DNA from: an uncultured Coriobacteriaceae bacterium
GTDB taxonomy: Bacteria; Actinomycetota; Coriobacteriia; Coriobacteriales; Atopobiaceae
Assembly (NCBI GenBank): GCA_902795065.1
Contig: CADBJR010000001.1
Span: 230,582-294,581, forward strand
DNA: 64,000 bases
Direction: 5' to 3'
The notes under the pieces are model-generated. The model was not told where the DNA came from. It saw nothing but the letters and a program-made list of their open reading frames with translations, and did no database searches. This document shows, piece after piece, positions 49,466 to 57,932 of the stretch. The first letter of the stretch is position 1, and the number at the start of each line of letters is the position of its first letter. A program made the translations under genes and the position numbers.

Positions 49466-50461
49466 CTACTTGAGCGTCGCGTACATGACTGCCTTGATGG
49501 TATGCATGCGGTTCTCCGCCTCGTCCATGACACGGGAGCGCGGGCCCTCGAAGACCGCGTCCTCGACCTCCATCTCGGTGACGCCGAAGCGTGCCGCGAT
49601 ATCGGCGCCGATGGTGGTGTTGGTGTCGTGGAAGCTGGGCAGGCAATGCAGGAAGATGGAATCGGGTGCGGTGAGCTCCATGAGCTCCTCGGTCACGCGG
49701 TACGGGGTGAGCAGCTGGATGCGCTTCTCCCACACCTCGTCGGGCTCGCCCATCGAGACCCACACGTCGGTGTAGACCACGTCGGCGCCGCGCACGGCCT
49801 CGAACGGATCCTCGGTGAGTGTGATCTCGCATCCGTTTGCGGCGGCGATGGGCATGCAGGCGTCGACCACGTCGCTCGCGGGCCAGCAGGCGCGCGGGCC
49901 GCAGGCGATGAAGTTCACGCCGAGCTTCGCGCACACGACCATGAGCGAGCGCGCCACGTTGTTCTCGGCATCGCCCATAAAGACGAGGGTCCTGCCCTTG
50001 ATGTCGTAATCGAAGCTCTCCTGGACGGTCATGATGTCGGCGAGCATCTGGGTGGGATGCCAATCGTCGGTGAGGCCGTTCCAGACGGGGACGCCGCTCT
50101 TCGCCGCCAGCTCCTCCACGTCGGACTGCAGGTAGCCGCGGAACTCGATGCCGTCGTACATGCGGCCGAGCACGCGCGCGGTATCCTCGATCGACTCCTT
50201 CTTGCCCATCTGGGATCCGGACGGCCCGAGGTAGGTCACGCCCATGCCGAGGTCCATCGCACCGACCTCGAACGCGCAGCGCGTGCGGGTGGAGTCCTTC
50301 TGGAACAGGAGCACGACGTTCTTGCCCGAGAGGTAGCGATGCGGGGTGCCGGCACGCTTGAGGGCCTTGAGCTCGCGTGCGAGGCCGAGGAGGTACTCGA
50401 TCTCCTCGGTGGAGTAGTCGAGCAGCTTGAGGAGGCTGCGTCCGGAGAGGTTGACTGACAT
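49466..50461 (-). CDS. arcB: ornithine carbamoyltransferase, probably catabolic
   Basis: 331 residues. Motifs are STRTR (carbamoyl phosphate), DDWHPTQMLADIMT, FMGDAENNVARSLM and HCLPSFHD (ornithine, catalytic Cys). The enzyme works in both directions; its position 19 nt after arcA points to the catabolic ArcB role, making carbamoyl phosphate from citrulline. Carbamate kinase (arcC) and the ArcD antiporter are not in the window. AGGAG precedes the ATG. If arginine biosynthesis genes lie elsewhere it could be ArgF; ArcB is more likely. Confidence 0.93.
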   Translation of the reverse strand: MSVNLSGRSLLKLLDYSTEEIEYLLGLARELKALKRAGTPHRYLSGKNVVLLFQKDSTRTRCAFEVGAMDLGMGVTYLGPSGSQMGKKESIEDTARVLGRMYDGIEFRGYLQSDVEELAAKSGVPVWNGLTDDWHPTQMLADIMTVQESFDYDIKGRTLVFMGDAENNVARSLMVVCAKLGVNFIACGPRACWPASDVVDACMPIAAANGCEITLTEDPFEAVRGADVVYTDVWVSMGEPDEVWEKRIQLLTPYRVTEELMELTAPDSIFLHCLPSFHDTNTTIGADIAARFGVTEMEVEDAVFEGPRSRVMDEAENRMHTIKAVMYATLK

Positions 50462-50480
50462 AGAAACGGCTCCTTTCTTG

Positions 50481-51740
50481 CTAGTACTCTGGGCTGTCGC
50501 GCCAGAACGCCATGCTCATGCAGTGCGGGCCGCCGCGGCCGCGCGAGAGCTCCCCGGAGGGGATCTCGAGCAGCTCGATGCCGGCCTTGCACAGGATATC
50601 GTTGGTCACCGAGTTGCGCTGGTAGACGAAGACGCGGCCCGGGGCGACGGCGAGGGTGTTCGCGCCGTCGTTCCACTGCTCGCGCGTGGCGGCGATGGCA
50701 TCGTCGCCGCCGCACTTGATGAGGCGCACGCCGTCGAGGCCGAGCGCGGAGGACAGGATCTGGTCGAGCGTTTCCTCGCGAACGCGGATGTCCAGCTCCC
50801 CCGCATGCGCACCGCGGGTGAGCTCGAACACGCGGAGCGTGCCCAGGATGGCGGGGTGCATGGTGAAGGTGTCGGCGTCGAGCTGCGTGAACACGGTATC
50901 GAGGTGCATGAAGGCGCGCTTGCGCGGGATGAGCAGGGCGAGGACGCGATCGAAGCCGAGATCCTCATCGGTCCAGAGGAGGTTCTTTGCGAGGATGTCG
51001 ATGGCTGCGGACTGCGTGCGCTCGGAGATGCCCACCGCGACGGTGCGGTTTCCCAGCACCAAGATGTCGCCGCCCTCGATATGGAAGGGCAGGTCGCGGT
51101 CGTAGACCCTGCGCACCCCCGCGTACGTGGGGTGGTACGAGAAGATCGTTTCCGCGAGCAGCGACTCGCGCCGGCGCGTCGCGGAGAGCATGCGGTTGAT
51201 GGACACCGAGGTGCCGATGACCGAGAAGGTGTCGCGCGTGAAGTAGATGTTGGGGATGGGGTCGACGAGCAGCCCGTCCTCCTCGGTGCCGTTCGCGTTG
51301 AGGATGTCGGCGAGCGAACCGGCCTTCCTGGGCAGCCCGTCGACCTCGTCGGCACGTATACCGGAGATGGCCTTGTCGACGAGCGCCTTGGTCGTGGGCT
51401 GCGCGAGCAGGACGTCGCGGACGAGCCCCTGGAGCGCATCGCAGCCCTCGAGCCCGCACTCGTCGACGTAGCGGTCCACGAACAGCTCGCGCCCGTCGGG
51501 AGCCGCATCGATCGCCTCGGCGACCAGCTGGTCGAGGTAGAGCACCTCGACGCCCTCCTCGGCGAGCATCCGGGCGAAGGTGTCGTGCTCGCGCTGGGCG
51601 CCCTCGAGGAAGGGGATGTCGTCGAACAGGAGCCTGTCGAGGCTGTCAGGCGAGAGGTTGAGCAGCTCATCCCCCGGCCTGTGCAGCATGACCGTGCGCA
51701 GCGGACCGATCTCCGAGAACGTGTTGAAGATGGGCGTCAT
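50481..51740 (-). CDS. arcA: arginine deiminase
   Basis: 419 residues. ArcA hydrolyses arginine to citrulline and ammonia. Signatures include SEIGPLRTVMLHRPG at the N-terminus, NIYFTRDTFSVIG, FHIEGGDILVLG, AFMHLDTVFT with the catalytic His, and RGRGGPHCMSM with the nucleophilic Cys. The ATG at 51740 has GGAGGGTCA directly upstream; the longer open frame is rejected. It heads arcA-arcB-lipoprotein, divergent from the MATE gene. Confidence 0.96.
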   Translation of the reverse strand: MTPIFNTFSEIGPLRTVMLHRPGDELLNLSPDSLDRLLFDDIPFLEGAQREHDTFARMLAEEGVEVLYLDQLVAEAIDAAPDGRELFVDRYVDECGLEGCDALQGLVRDVLLAQPTTKALVDKAISGIRADEVDGLPRKAGSLADILNANGTEEDGLLVDPIPNIYFTRDTFSVIGTSVSINRMLSATRRRESLLAETIFSYHPTYAGVRRVYDRDLPFHIEGGDILVLGNRTVAVGISERTQSAAIDILAKNLLWTDEDLGFDRVLALLIPRKRAFMHLDTVFTQLDADTFTMHPAILGTLRVFELTRGAHAGELDIRVREETLDQILSSALGLDGVRLIKCGGDDAIAATREQWNDGANTLAVAPGRVFVYQRNSVTNDILCKAGIELLEIPSGELSRGRGGPHCMSMAFWRDSPEY

Positions 51741-51855
51741 TGACCCTCCAAACGGAAACGCATACATATGAACAGGATAGCGCAGCGCACCCGCCGCGTC
51801 ATACGGCGATATACTGTCACGGAGGACGGCACCGCCGAGGAGGGCACTTCCCGCC

Positions 51856-53685
51856 ATGAGCACTGCAGCGACAACCCACGAGACGGAGGCACGCGCGAAC
51901 GCGCGGATGATCGCGCGCCTCTACTTCAGGATCCTCCCGATCCAGGTCGTGCTCATGGTCATCGGAGCCGTGAACGGCCTCATCACGAGCTTCTTCGCGG
52001 GCAACTACGTCGGCGAGGTCGCCTTGAGCGCCTTCGGCCTCTTCGGACCGGCCAACCAGCTCGTCACCGCGATCGGCACGATCATGCTGGGCGGCTCGCA
52101 GGTGCTCTGCGCCCGGTTCATGGGCATGGGGAGAAACGACGAGATGCAGTCGGTCTTCACGCTCGACCTGCTCGTCATGACCGCCGTCTCGGTCACCGCG
52201 ACCGTCATCCTGCTGGTGCTCGGCGTCTTCGACCTCACCGCGTTCGCTGCCAGCTATCCGGAGGTCCGCGCTTCGTTCAACCAGTTCCTGATCGGCATCG
52301 CCCCCAACATGGTCCCCTTCCTCGTCGGCCAGCAGCTCTTCGCGTTCCTCGCCTTCGAGCAGCAGGGGAAGCGCACGACCATGGCGAGCATCGTCGCCAT
52401 TGTCGCGAACGCCTTCTTCAACTGGCTGTTCGTCTGCATGATGCGCCTCGACGCGCTCGGTCTCGCCCTCGCGACCTCCGCGAGCAACTGGGTGTTCCTC
52501 GCGATGCTCGTGCCCTACTTCCTCACCGAGCAGGCGCACCTCAGGCTCACCCTCGCGCATGCGGGATTCAGGCACCTCAAGGACGTCGTGCTGATCGGCC
52601 TCCCCGGCGCCTTGGTCTCGGGCTACATGACCCTGCGCGGCCTCATCGTCAACGGCCTCGTCATGGCCCACGTCGGCGCCGTCGGCCTCTCCGCGTTCAC
52701 GGCGGCGAACTCGCTGCTCAACATCTTCTGGGCGGTTCCCGCGGGCATCCAGGCAACGGCGCGCATCCTCTTCAGCATGTATATCGGCGAGGAGGATCGC
52801 CGCTCGCTTGCGGACACCATGGGCGTCTGCCTCTTCAGGGCGCTTCCCATCGTGATCGTGATGGCTGCGGGCATCATCCTGCTCGCCGTGCCCTTCTCCG
52901 ATATCTTCTACCGCGACACCGCGCAGCCCGTGTTCCAGATGACGGTGCAGGCGTTCCGGATCCTCCCGCTGTGCATGCCGCTCTCCACGATCTGCATGTG
53001 CTTCGTCGCCTACGGCCAGTCGTCGGGCAAGCAGGCGGTCATCCACGTCGATACGGTCTTCGACGGCGTCATCTGCGTGGCGGGCTTCTCCGCGCTCCTC
53101 ATCCCGGCCATGGGCATCGACGGCCTCTACTGGGCGAACGTCCTCAACGGCGTCGTCTGCGTGGCCATCTTCCTCATCTACGCCATCATCGCCAACCGCC
53201 GCCTCCCCCGCTCCGTCGAGGAGCTCATGGTGATTCCCGAAGGGTTCGGAGCCCCCGACACCGACCGCCTCGACATCTCGATCCAGACCATGGAGGACGT
53301 GCTGTCCACGTCCGAGAAGGTCGAGGCGTTCTGCCGCGCCCATGGCGTCGGGGACCGCGAGTCCTACTACGGCGCGCTCTGCATGGAGGAGATGGCGGGC
53401 AACATCGTGGACCACGGATTCGCCAAGGACCGCAAGAAGCACGCCGTGGACGTCCGCGTGGTCTACAAGCCCGAGATGCTCGTCCTGCGCATCAAGGACG
53501 ACTGCGTCCCGTTCGATCCCGCAGAGCGCGCGAAGCTGCTCGATCCCAATGACCCGTTCAGGAACGTCGGCATCCGCCTGGTCTACCAGATCGCGGACAG
53601 GATCGACCACCGCTTCACCTTGGGGCTGAACGTGCTCACGATGTTCATCAAGCTGCAGGACGCGGACGAGACGGTAAACCCCTGA
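51856..53685 (+). CDS. MATE transporter fused to a C-terminal anti-sigma-type (HATPase_c_2) ATPase domain
   Basis: 609 residues. Residues ~15-450 form a 12-helix MATE-family transporter (for example FFAGNYVGEVALSAFGLFGPANQL and IMLGGSQVLCARFMGMGRNDEM). The cytoplasmic tail, residues ~470-605, matches the RsbW/SpoIIAB-like ATPase: N-box region CMEEMAGNIVDHGF (~510-523), RIKDDCVPFDP (~545-555) and GIRLVYQIADRIDHR near the end. The G1 glycine is Cys here. Such domains are Ser/Thr kinases or anti-sigma factors in partner-switching. A SpoIIE-type phosphatase gene lies 1.4 kb downstream, beyond rlmD. There is no frameshift at the joint, so this looks like a real fusion. Confidence 0.88.
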   Translation: MSTAATTHETEARANARMIARLYFRILPIQVVLMVIGAVNGLITSFFAGNYVGEVALSAFGLFGPANQLVTAIGTIMLGGSQVLCARFMGMGRNDEMQSVFTLDLLVMTAVSVTATVILLVLGVFDLTAFAASYPEVRASFNQFLIGIAPNMVPFLVGQQLFAFLAFEQQGKRTTMASIVAIVANAFFNWLFVCMMRLDALGLALATSASNWVFLAMLVPYFLTEQAHLRLTLAHAGFRHLKDVVLIGLPGALVSGYMTLRGLIVNGLVMAHVGAVGLSAFTAANSLLNIFWAVPAGIQATARILFSMYIGEEDRRSLADTMGVCLFRALPIVIVMAAGIILLAVPFSDIFYRDTAQPVFQMTVQAFRILPLCMPLSTICMCFVAYGQSSGKQAVIHVDTVFDGVICVAGFSALLIPAMGIDGLYWANVLNGVVCVAIFLIYAIIANRRLPRSVEELMVIPEGFGAPDTDRLDISIQTMEDVLSTSEKVEAFCRAHGVGDRESYYGALCMEEMAGNIVDHGFAKDRKKHAVDVRVVYKPEMLVLRIKDDCVPFDPAERAKLLDPNDPFRNVGIRLVYQIADRIDHRFTLGLNVLTMFIKLQDADETVNP

Positions 53686-53693
53686 GGAGCCGC

Positions 53694-55028
53694 ATGGAAA
53701 CCGGTACGGCAACATACGAAGTCGAAATCGAGCGCCTGAGCTACGGTGCCGATGCCATCGCGCGCACGCCCGAGGGAAAGACGCTGTTCATCCCGGGCGG
53801 CGTCCCCGGAGATACCGTGCGCGTCGGGATCGTCGAGGAGAAAGACCGCTACTCGCGCGGGCGCATCCTCGAGGTCGTCGGGCCATCGGATAGGCGCGTC
53901 CGGCCGTCCTGCCCCTTCGCAGGGATCTGCGGCGGCTGCCCGTGGGCGCATGTCGAGCGCTCCTTCCAGCTCGAGGCGAAACGTTCCCTCGTCATCGACG
54001 CGCTCACCCGCATCGGGCGTATGGATCCCGAGCGCGCGGAGGCGCTCGTCGGAGCGTGCGTGGACGTCGGACCGGCGCTGGGATACCGCAACAAGATAGA
54101 GCTCGATGCCGTGCGGAACGGGAATCGGACCACGATCGGCATGCATGCTGCGGGCGGCGATGTCGTCAAGGTCGATGCGTGCCCGCTCTTCGATGCCCCC
54201 TCCAAGAAGGCCGTGAAGGCGCTCTCGGGCGCACTGGGCTACCTCGCGGGCTCGCAGGACCTCGCGCTCGAGCGGGTGGGCATCCGCTCATCCAAACGCA
54301 CCGGAGAGGTCGAGGTCGCGCTCTGGACCGAGACGGGATCGTTCCCGCGCAAACATGTCGCCAAGGTCATCGGGGATGCGCTGCCCGCGAGCTCCATCGT
54401 GCGCGTCATGATGAAGGGACCCAAGGCTGCTCGTCGGGTCGCCGGGGTGGAGTGCCTCTCCGGCAAGGGATTCTGGACCGAGAAGGTCGCCGGCGAGGCC
54501 ATGAACCTCTCGGCCCCCTCGTTCTTCCAGGTGAACACCCGCGGTGCGGAGAAGCTCGTCGCCTGCGCGCTCGACGGCCTCGGGGTGGAGCCCGATGACG
54601 AGGCGATGGACCTGTACTGCGGGGCGGGCACCTTCACGCTTCCGCTTGCGCACCGCGCGGGCTTCGTCTCCGCCGTCGAATCCTACGGACCCGCCGTACG
54701 CGACCTGCGGCGCAACCTCGAACGTGCCGGCATCGGCAACGTCGATGCGATCGGCGGCGACGCGGGCCTCGAGTTCCCCGACACGGATGCCGACGTCATC
54801 ATCGTCGATCCGCCGCGTGCAGGGCTCGCCAAGGAGGTCGTGGAGAAGCTCTCCGCCCAGCCCGCGCGCGCCATCGCGTACGTGAGCTGCGATCCCGCGA
54901 CCCTCGCGCGCGACATCGCGCGCTTCGAGGAGCTCGGGACGTTCTCCCCCGCCGCGATCACGCCCCACGACCTCTTCCCGCAGACGTTCCACGTGGAGTC
55001 GGTCGCCCTGCTGTCCCGGATCGGATAA
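53694..55028 (+). CDS. rlmD: TrmA/RlmD-family RNA m5U methyltransferase
   Basis: 444 residues. An N-terminal TRAM domain (residues ~5-60) is followed by a Cys cluster (CPFAGICGGCPW with a later CPLF) for an Fe-S cluster, and a SAM methyltransferase domain with MDLYCGAGTFTLPLA, IIVDPPRAGL and catalytic YVSCDPATLARD. It is a 23S rRNA (U1939 or U747-type) or tRNA m5U enzyme; the specific site cannot be told from sequence. It lies 8 nt after the MATE fusion gene with GAGGAG before the ATG, so it is co-transcribed. Confidence 0.9.
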   Translation: METGTATYEVEIERLSYGADAIARTPEGKTLFIPGGVPGDTVRVGIVEEKDRYSRGRILEVVGPSDRRVRPSCPFAGICGGCPWAHVERSFQLEAKRSLVIDALTRIGRMDPERAEALVGACVDVGPALGYRNKIELDAVRNGNRTTIGMHAAGGDVVKVDACPLFDAPSKKAVKALSGALGYLAGSQDLALERVGIRSSKRTGEVEVALWTETGSFPRKHVAKVIGDALPASSIVRVMMKGPKAARRVAGVECLSGKGFWTEKVAGEAMNLSAPSFFQVNTRGAEKLVACALDGLGVEPDDEAMDLYCGAGTFTLPLAHRAGFVSAVESYGPAVRDLRRNLERAGIGNVDAIGGDAGLEFPDTDADVIIVDPPRAGLAKEVVEKLSAQPARAIAYVSCDPATLARDIARFEELGTFSPAAITPHDLFPQTFHVESVALLSRIG

Positions 55029-55132
55029 GGCGAACGGGAGCGACGTCTGCCTTGCGCTGAAGACGGGAATCGCCTGCAATCGGCATTCCGAGACGCTATC
55101 ATGATGGTGGTATCGGTTCCGCGGGGGGCGGC

Positions 55133-56929
55133 ATGGAGAAACGACGCTCGTACATAGGCATCATCACGCAGGTGGCGGTCTTCTTCGCGCTTGCAATCGC
55201 CGCCGCCGGCATCATCACCTACTTCTCCCAGTACGCCCTCTCCGAGCGCGCGGTCAAACGGCAGATGGAAGCCGTCGCAGCCAACACGGCAGATGAGTTC
55301 GTCTCGTCGGTCAAGGAGTATCCGTCCTATGAATGGCTGCTCAGGTACTGGTACGCCCACGGCGACGAGATGGACATCGAGTACGATGCCCCGTTCGGCC
55401 CGGGCACCGAAACCGAGGCGAAGGTGCGCCTCTTCAGCGAGCGCCATCCGGAGATCCAGATCAGATATGCGACCACGCAGGAGGTCGCCGCCCTCCCGAA
55501 GGCCGACCGGAAGCTCTACGCGGAGATCGTCTACTCGTGGGTGACCACCCGCATCGACGAGATCAAGAAGGTCTACGACGTCGACTTCCTGTTCTGCGTG
55601 CTCTCCGACGCGCCGTACAGCCAGCAGCACTTCCTGCTGAGCGCCGCCGACGAGGGGGCGGGACGCGGGACGAACTATCTCGAGTTCTATCCCATCGGCG
55701 TCACCGTCGAGGTCTCCGGCAGCCAGCAGGAGGCCATGGAGAGCGCGGTGGCCGACCGCGAGCACCTCGCGGATGCCGGCGATTACATGGATTACTACGT
55801 GCATGTGCTCACGTTCGACCGCCATGCCGTGTTCGTGGGCCTCACGTACAACCTCACCGACATGTGGGCGAACATCAGGAGGACGACGTTCATCGCCAGC
55901 GCGCAGGCGATGGGCTACATGCTGCTGCTGTCCGTCCTGTGCCTCGGCATGCTCTACCTCTTCCTGCTCCGCCCCCTGACGGATGTCCAGAAGAGCATCC
56001 GCCTCTACACGCAGACCAAGGACAGCGAGCTGGTATCCGGAAGGCTCTCCGAGGACCTGTCGGGTCCCAAGGCCTTCGCAGCCCGCATGAACGAGATCGG
56101 CGAGCTGTCCGATGGCTTCATCGGCCTGATGGACGAGATCGACGACCATGTCGCCAATATCGAGAAGATGACCGAGGAGGCGGGCCGCATCGGAGCCGAG
56201 CTCGACCTGGCCGCGCGGATCCAGTCCGCCGCGCTCCCGAGCACGTTCCCCGCCTTCCCCGATAGGGGCGAGTTCGACCTCCACGCATCGATGGATCCCG
56301 CCCGCGAGGTCGGCGGAGACCTCTACGACTTCTTCCTGATCGACGACGACCATCTCTGCCTGGTGATCGCCGACGTGTCGGGCAAGGGCGTGCCCGCGGC
56401 GCTGTTCATGATGACGACGAAGGCGATCCTGAACAACACCGCCACGCTCGGCAGGTCCCCCGCCGAGATCCTCAGGCGGACGAACGACATCATCTGCGCG
56501 AACAACCCCGAGAACATGTTCGTCACCGTGTGGATCGGCATCCTCGAGCTCTCGACGGGACGCCTCGTCGCGGCGAACGCGGGCCACGAGTATCCCATGC
56601 TGAGACGGCCGGGAGGGCAGTTCGAGCTGTTCAGGGACAAGCACGGCATGGCGCTCGGCTGCATGGAGGGCATGCCCTACCGGGAGTACGAGATCGAGCT
56701 CGAGCCCGGGTCGAAGCTGTTCGTGTACACGGACGGCGTGCCCGAGGCAACGGACTGCGATGACGTCCTGTTCGGACTGGACCGTCTGCTCAGGGCCCTG
56801 ACGTCCTCCCAGGACGCCGCGCCGCGCGAGATCCTCGCGGCGGTCCGGAGGGACGTCGACGCCTTCGTCGGCGATATCGAGCAGTTCGACGACCTGACGA
56901 TGCTCTGCATCGAGTACAAGGGGACGTGA
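55133..56929 (+). CDS. membrane sensor SpoIIE/RsbU-type PP2C phosphatase
   Basis: 598 residues. Two membrane helices (~8-30 and ~255-279) flank a ~225-residue extracytoplasmic sensor region with no family I recognise. A HAMP-like linker (~280-335, MNEIGELSDGFIGLMDEIDDHV) leads to a PP2C/SpoIIE phosphatase domain (~365-598): DPAREVGGDLYDFF with metal Asp396, IADVSGKGVPAAL, NAGHEYPMLRR and a final DDLTML. It should dephosphorylate an anti-sigma-antagonist-type substrate in response to an external cue. A -10-like TATCAT lies at 55097-55102. Its likely partner is the ATPase tail on the nearby MATE protein. Confidence 0.9.
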   Translation: MEKRRSYIGIITQVAVFFALAIAAAGIITYFSQYALSERAVKRQMEAVAANTADEFVSSVKEYPSYEWLLRYWYAHGDEMDIEYDAPFGPGTETEAKVRLFSERHPEIQIRYATTQEVAALPKADRKLYAEIVYSWVTTRIDEIKKVYDVDFLFCVLSDAPYSQQHFLLSAADEGAGRGTNYLEFYPIGVTVEVSGSQQEAMESAVADREHLADAGDYMDYYVHVLTFDRHAVFVGLTYNLTDMWANIRRTTFIASAQAMGYMLLLSVLCLGMLYLFLLRPLTDVQKSIRLYTQTKDSELVSGRLSEDLSGPKAFAARMNEIGELSDGFIGLMDEIDDHVANIEKMTEEAGRIGAELDLAARIQSAALPSTFPAFPDRGEFDLHASMDPAREVGGDLYDFFLIDDDHLCLVIADVSGKGVPAALFMMTTKAILNNTATLGRSPAEILRRTNDIICANNPENMFVTVWIGILELSTGRLVAANAGHEYPMLRRPGGQFELFRDKHGMALGCMEGMPYREYEIELEPGSKLFVYTDGVPEATDCDDVLFGLDRLLRALTSSQDAAPREILAAVRRDVDAFVGDIEQFDDLTMLCIEYKGT

Positions 56930-57023
56930 GCGGACCGACCGAACGGACCGCCCTCGCGACCGGATCCATCTTTTTTCGCGTCGCGGTGATTAACCGGCCG
57001 TATGTGGGTACAACATGGATGGA

Positions 57024-57044
57024 CTTGGGACAGCGGATCCCAAG
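57024..57044 (+). promoter_or_regulatory. hairpin in the ferredoxin leader
   Basis: CTTGGGA-N7-TCCCAAG, a perfect 7-bp inverted repeat followed by GGTGTTTT, ends 23 nt before the ferredoxin ATG. It may be a leader hairpin, an operator or a weak attenuator. Confidence 0.4.
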
Positions 57045-57067
57045 GGTGTTTTGAGAGAGGAAGTACC

Positions 57068-57250
57068 ATGAGGGTTTTCATCAACGACGAGTGCATCGGC
57101 TGCGGAATGTGCGAGGCCACCTGCCCCGACGTCTTCTCCATCAACGATGATGGCGTTGCCGAGGCTGTGGAGGACTTCGACGACGATCTCGCCGACGCCG
57201 TCCAGGATGCGGCGGAGTCCTGCCCCGTTTCCGCCATCGAGATCGACTAG
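57068..57250 (+). CDS. monocluster 4Fe-4S ferredoxin
   Basis: 60 residues. Cys9, Cys12 and Cys15 (CIGCGMC) with Cys52 (SCPVSAI) match the ligands of a single 4Fe-4S ferredoxin of the Thermotoga/Fer4_13 type; Cys19 (EATCP) is the usual extra. The ATG at 57068 has GAGAGAGGA upstream, and the longer frame upstream is rejected. It lies about 140 nt past the phosphatase gene and ends at its own terminator, so it is probably monocistronic. It is a likely electron carrier for fermentative oxidoreductases. Confidence 0.93.
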   Translation: MRVFINDECIGCGMCEATCPDVFSINDDGVAEAVEDFDDDLADAVQDAAESCPVSAIEID

Positions 57251-57277
57251 CGTTCCATCGGCATATCGTACAATGGG

Positions 57278-57310
57278 GGGAGCCGGCATGACGCCGGCTC
57301 CCTTTCGTCT
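57278..57310 (+). terminator. Rho-independent terminator after ferredoxin
   Basis: A 10-bp perfect stem (GGGAGCCGGC/GCCGGCTCCC, 5-nt loop) is followed by TTTCGTCT, 12 nt before the maf ATG. Either ferredoxin expression is insulated from maf or maf relies on readthrough. Confidence 0.8.
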
Positions 57311-57322
57311 GTAAGGAACCGC

Positions 57323-57931
57323 ATGATCCTCGCATCGCAATCGCCCCGCCGCAAGGAGCTGCTCGAGAGGGCGGGCTTCTCGTTCACGGTGCATGCCGCC
57401 GACATCGACGAGAGCCCGCTGCCCGGCGAGACGCCGCCGCAGCTGGTCGAGCGGCTCGCGCGCTCGAAGGCGCATGCCACCGTGCCGTTCGCACGTGAAA
57501 CGGGAGACGACCTCATCGTCGCCGCCGACACCGTCGTCTGGTCGCCCGAGGTGGGTGTCCTCGGCAAGCCCGCCGACGAGCCCGATGCCCTGCGCATGCT
57601 CACCCTCCTCTCCGGGAGGACGCATTTCGTGACCTCGGGCGTGAGCATCCTGCTGCTCGAGGGACCCTCAGTGGTCGAGCACACCTTCCACGAGACCACC
57701 GATGTGACCTTCCATCAGCTTTCTGACGCGTGGCTGCGCGCCTATGTGGCATCGGGCGAGCCGCTCGACAAGGCGGGAGCCTATGCGATCCAGGGCCGCG
57801 GCGCGGTCCTCGTCAAATTCATCCGCGGCGACTACGACAACGTGGTGGGGCTCCCCCTCTCCCGTCTCGTCCGCGAGCTCAACGTCGTTTGCAGCGGACA
57901 CGATTACGTTCTCGATGTACTAGGAGGCTAG
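57323..57931 (+). CDS. maf: Maf-family nucleotide pyrophosphatase
   Basis: 202 residues. House-cleaning pyrophosphatase for non-canonical or excess nucleotides. LASQSPRRKELLERAGF is at the N-terminus, VAADTVVW contains the catalytic Asp region, GKPADE follows, then GAYAIQGRGAVLVKFIRGDYDNVVGLPLSRL. Length and motifs are canonical. It is one base before the S58 peptidase gene, so the two form a unit. Confidence 0.94.
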   Translation: MILASQSPRRKELLERAGFSFTVHAADIDESPLPGETPPQLVERLARSKAHATVPFARETGDDLIVAADTVVWSPEVGVLGKPADEPDALRMLTLLSGRTHFVTSGVSILLLEGPSVVEHTFHETTDVTFHQLSDAWLRAYVASGEPLDKAGAYAIQGRGAVLVKFIRGDYDNVVGLPLSRLVRELNVVCSGHDYVLDVLGG

Positions 57932-57932
57932 C

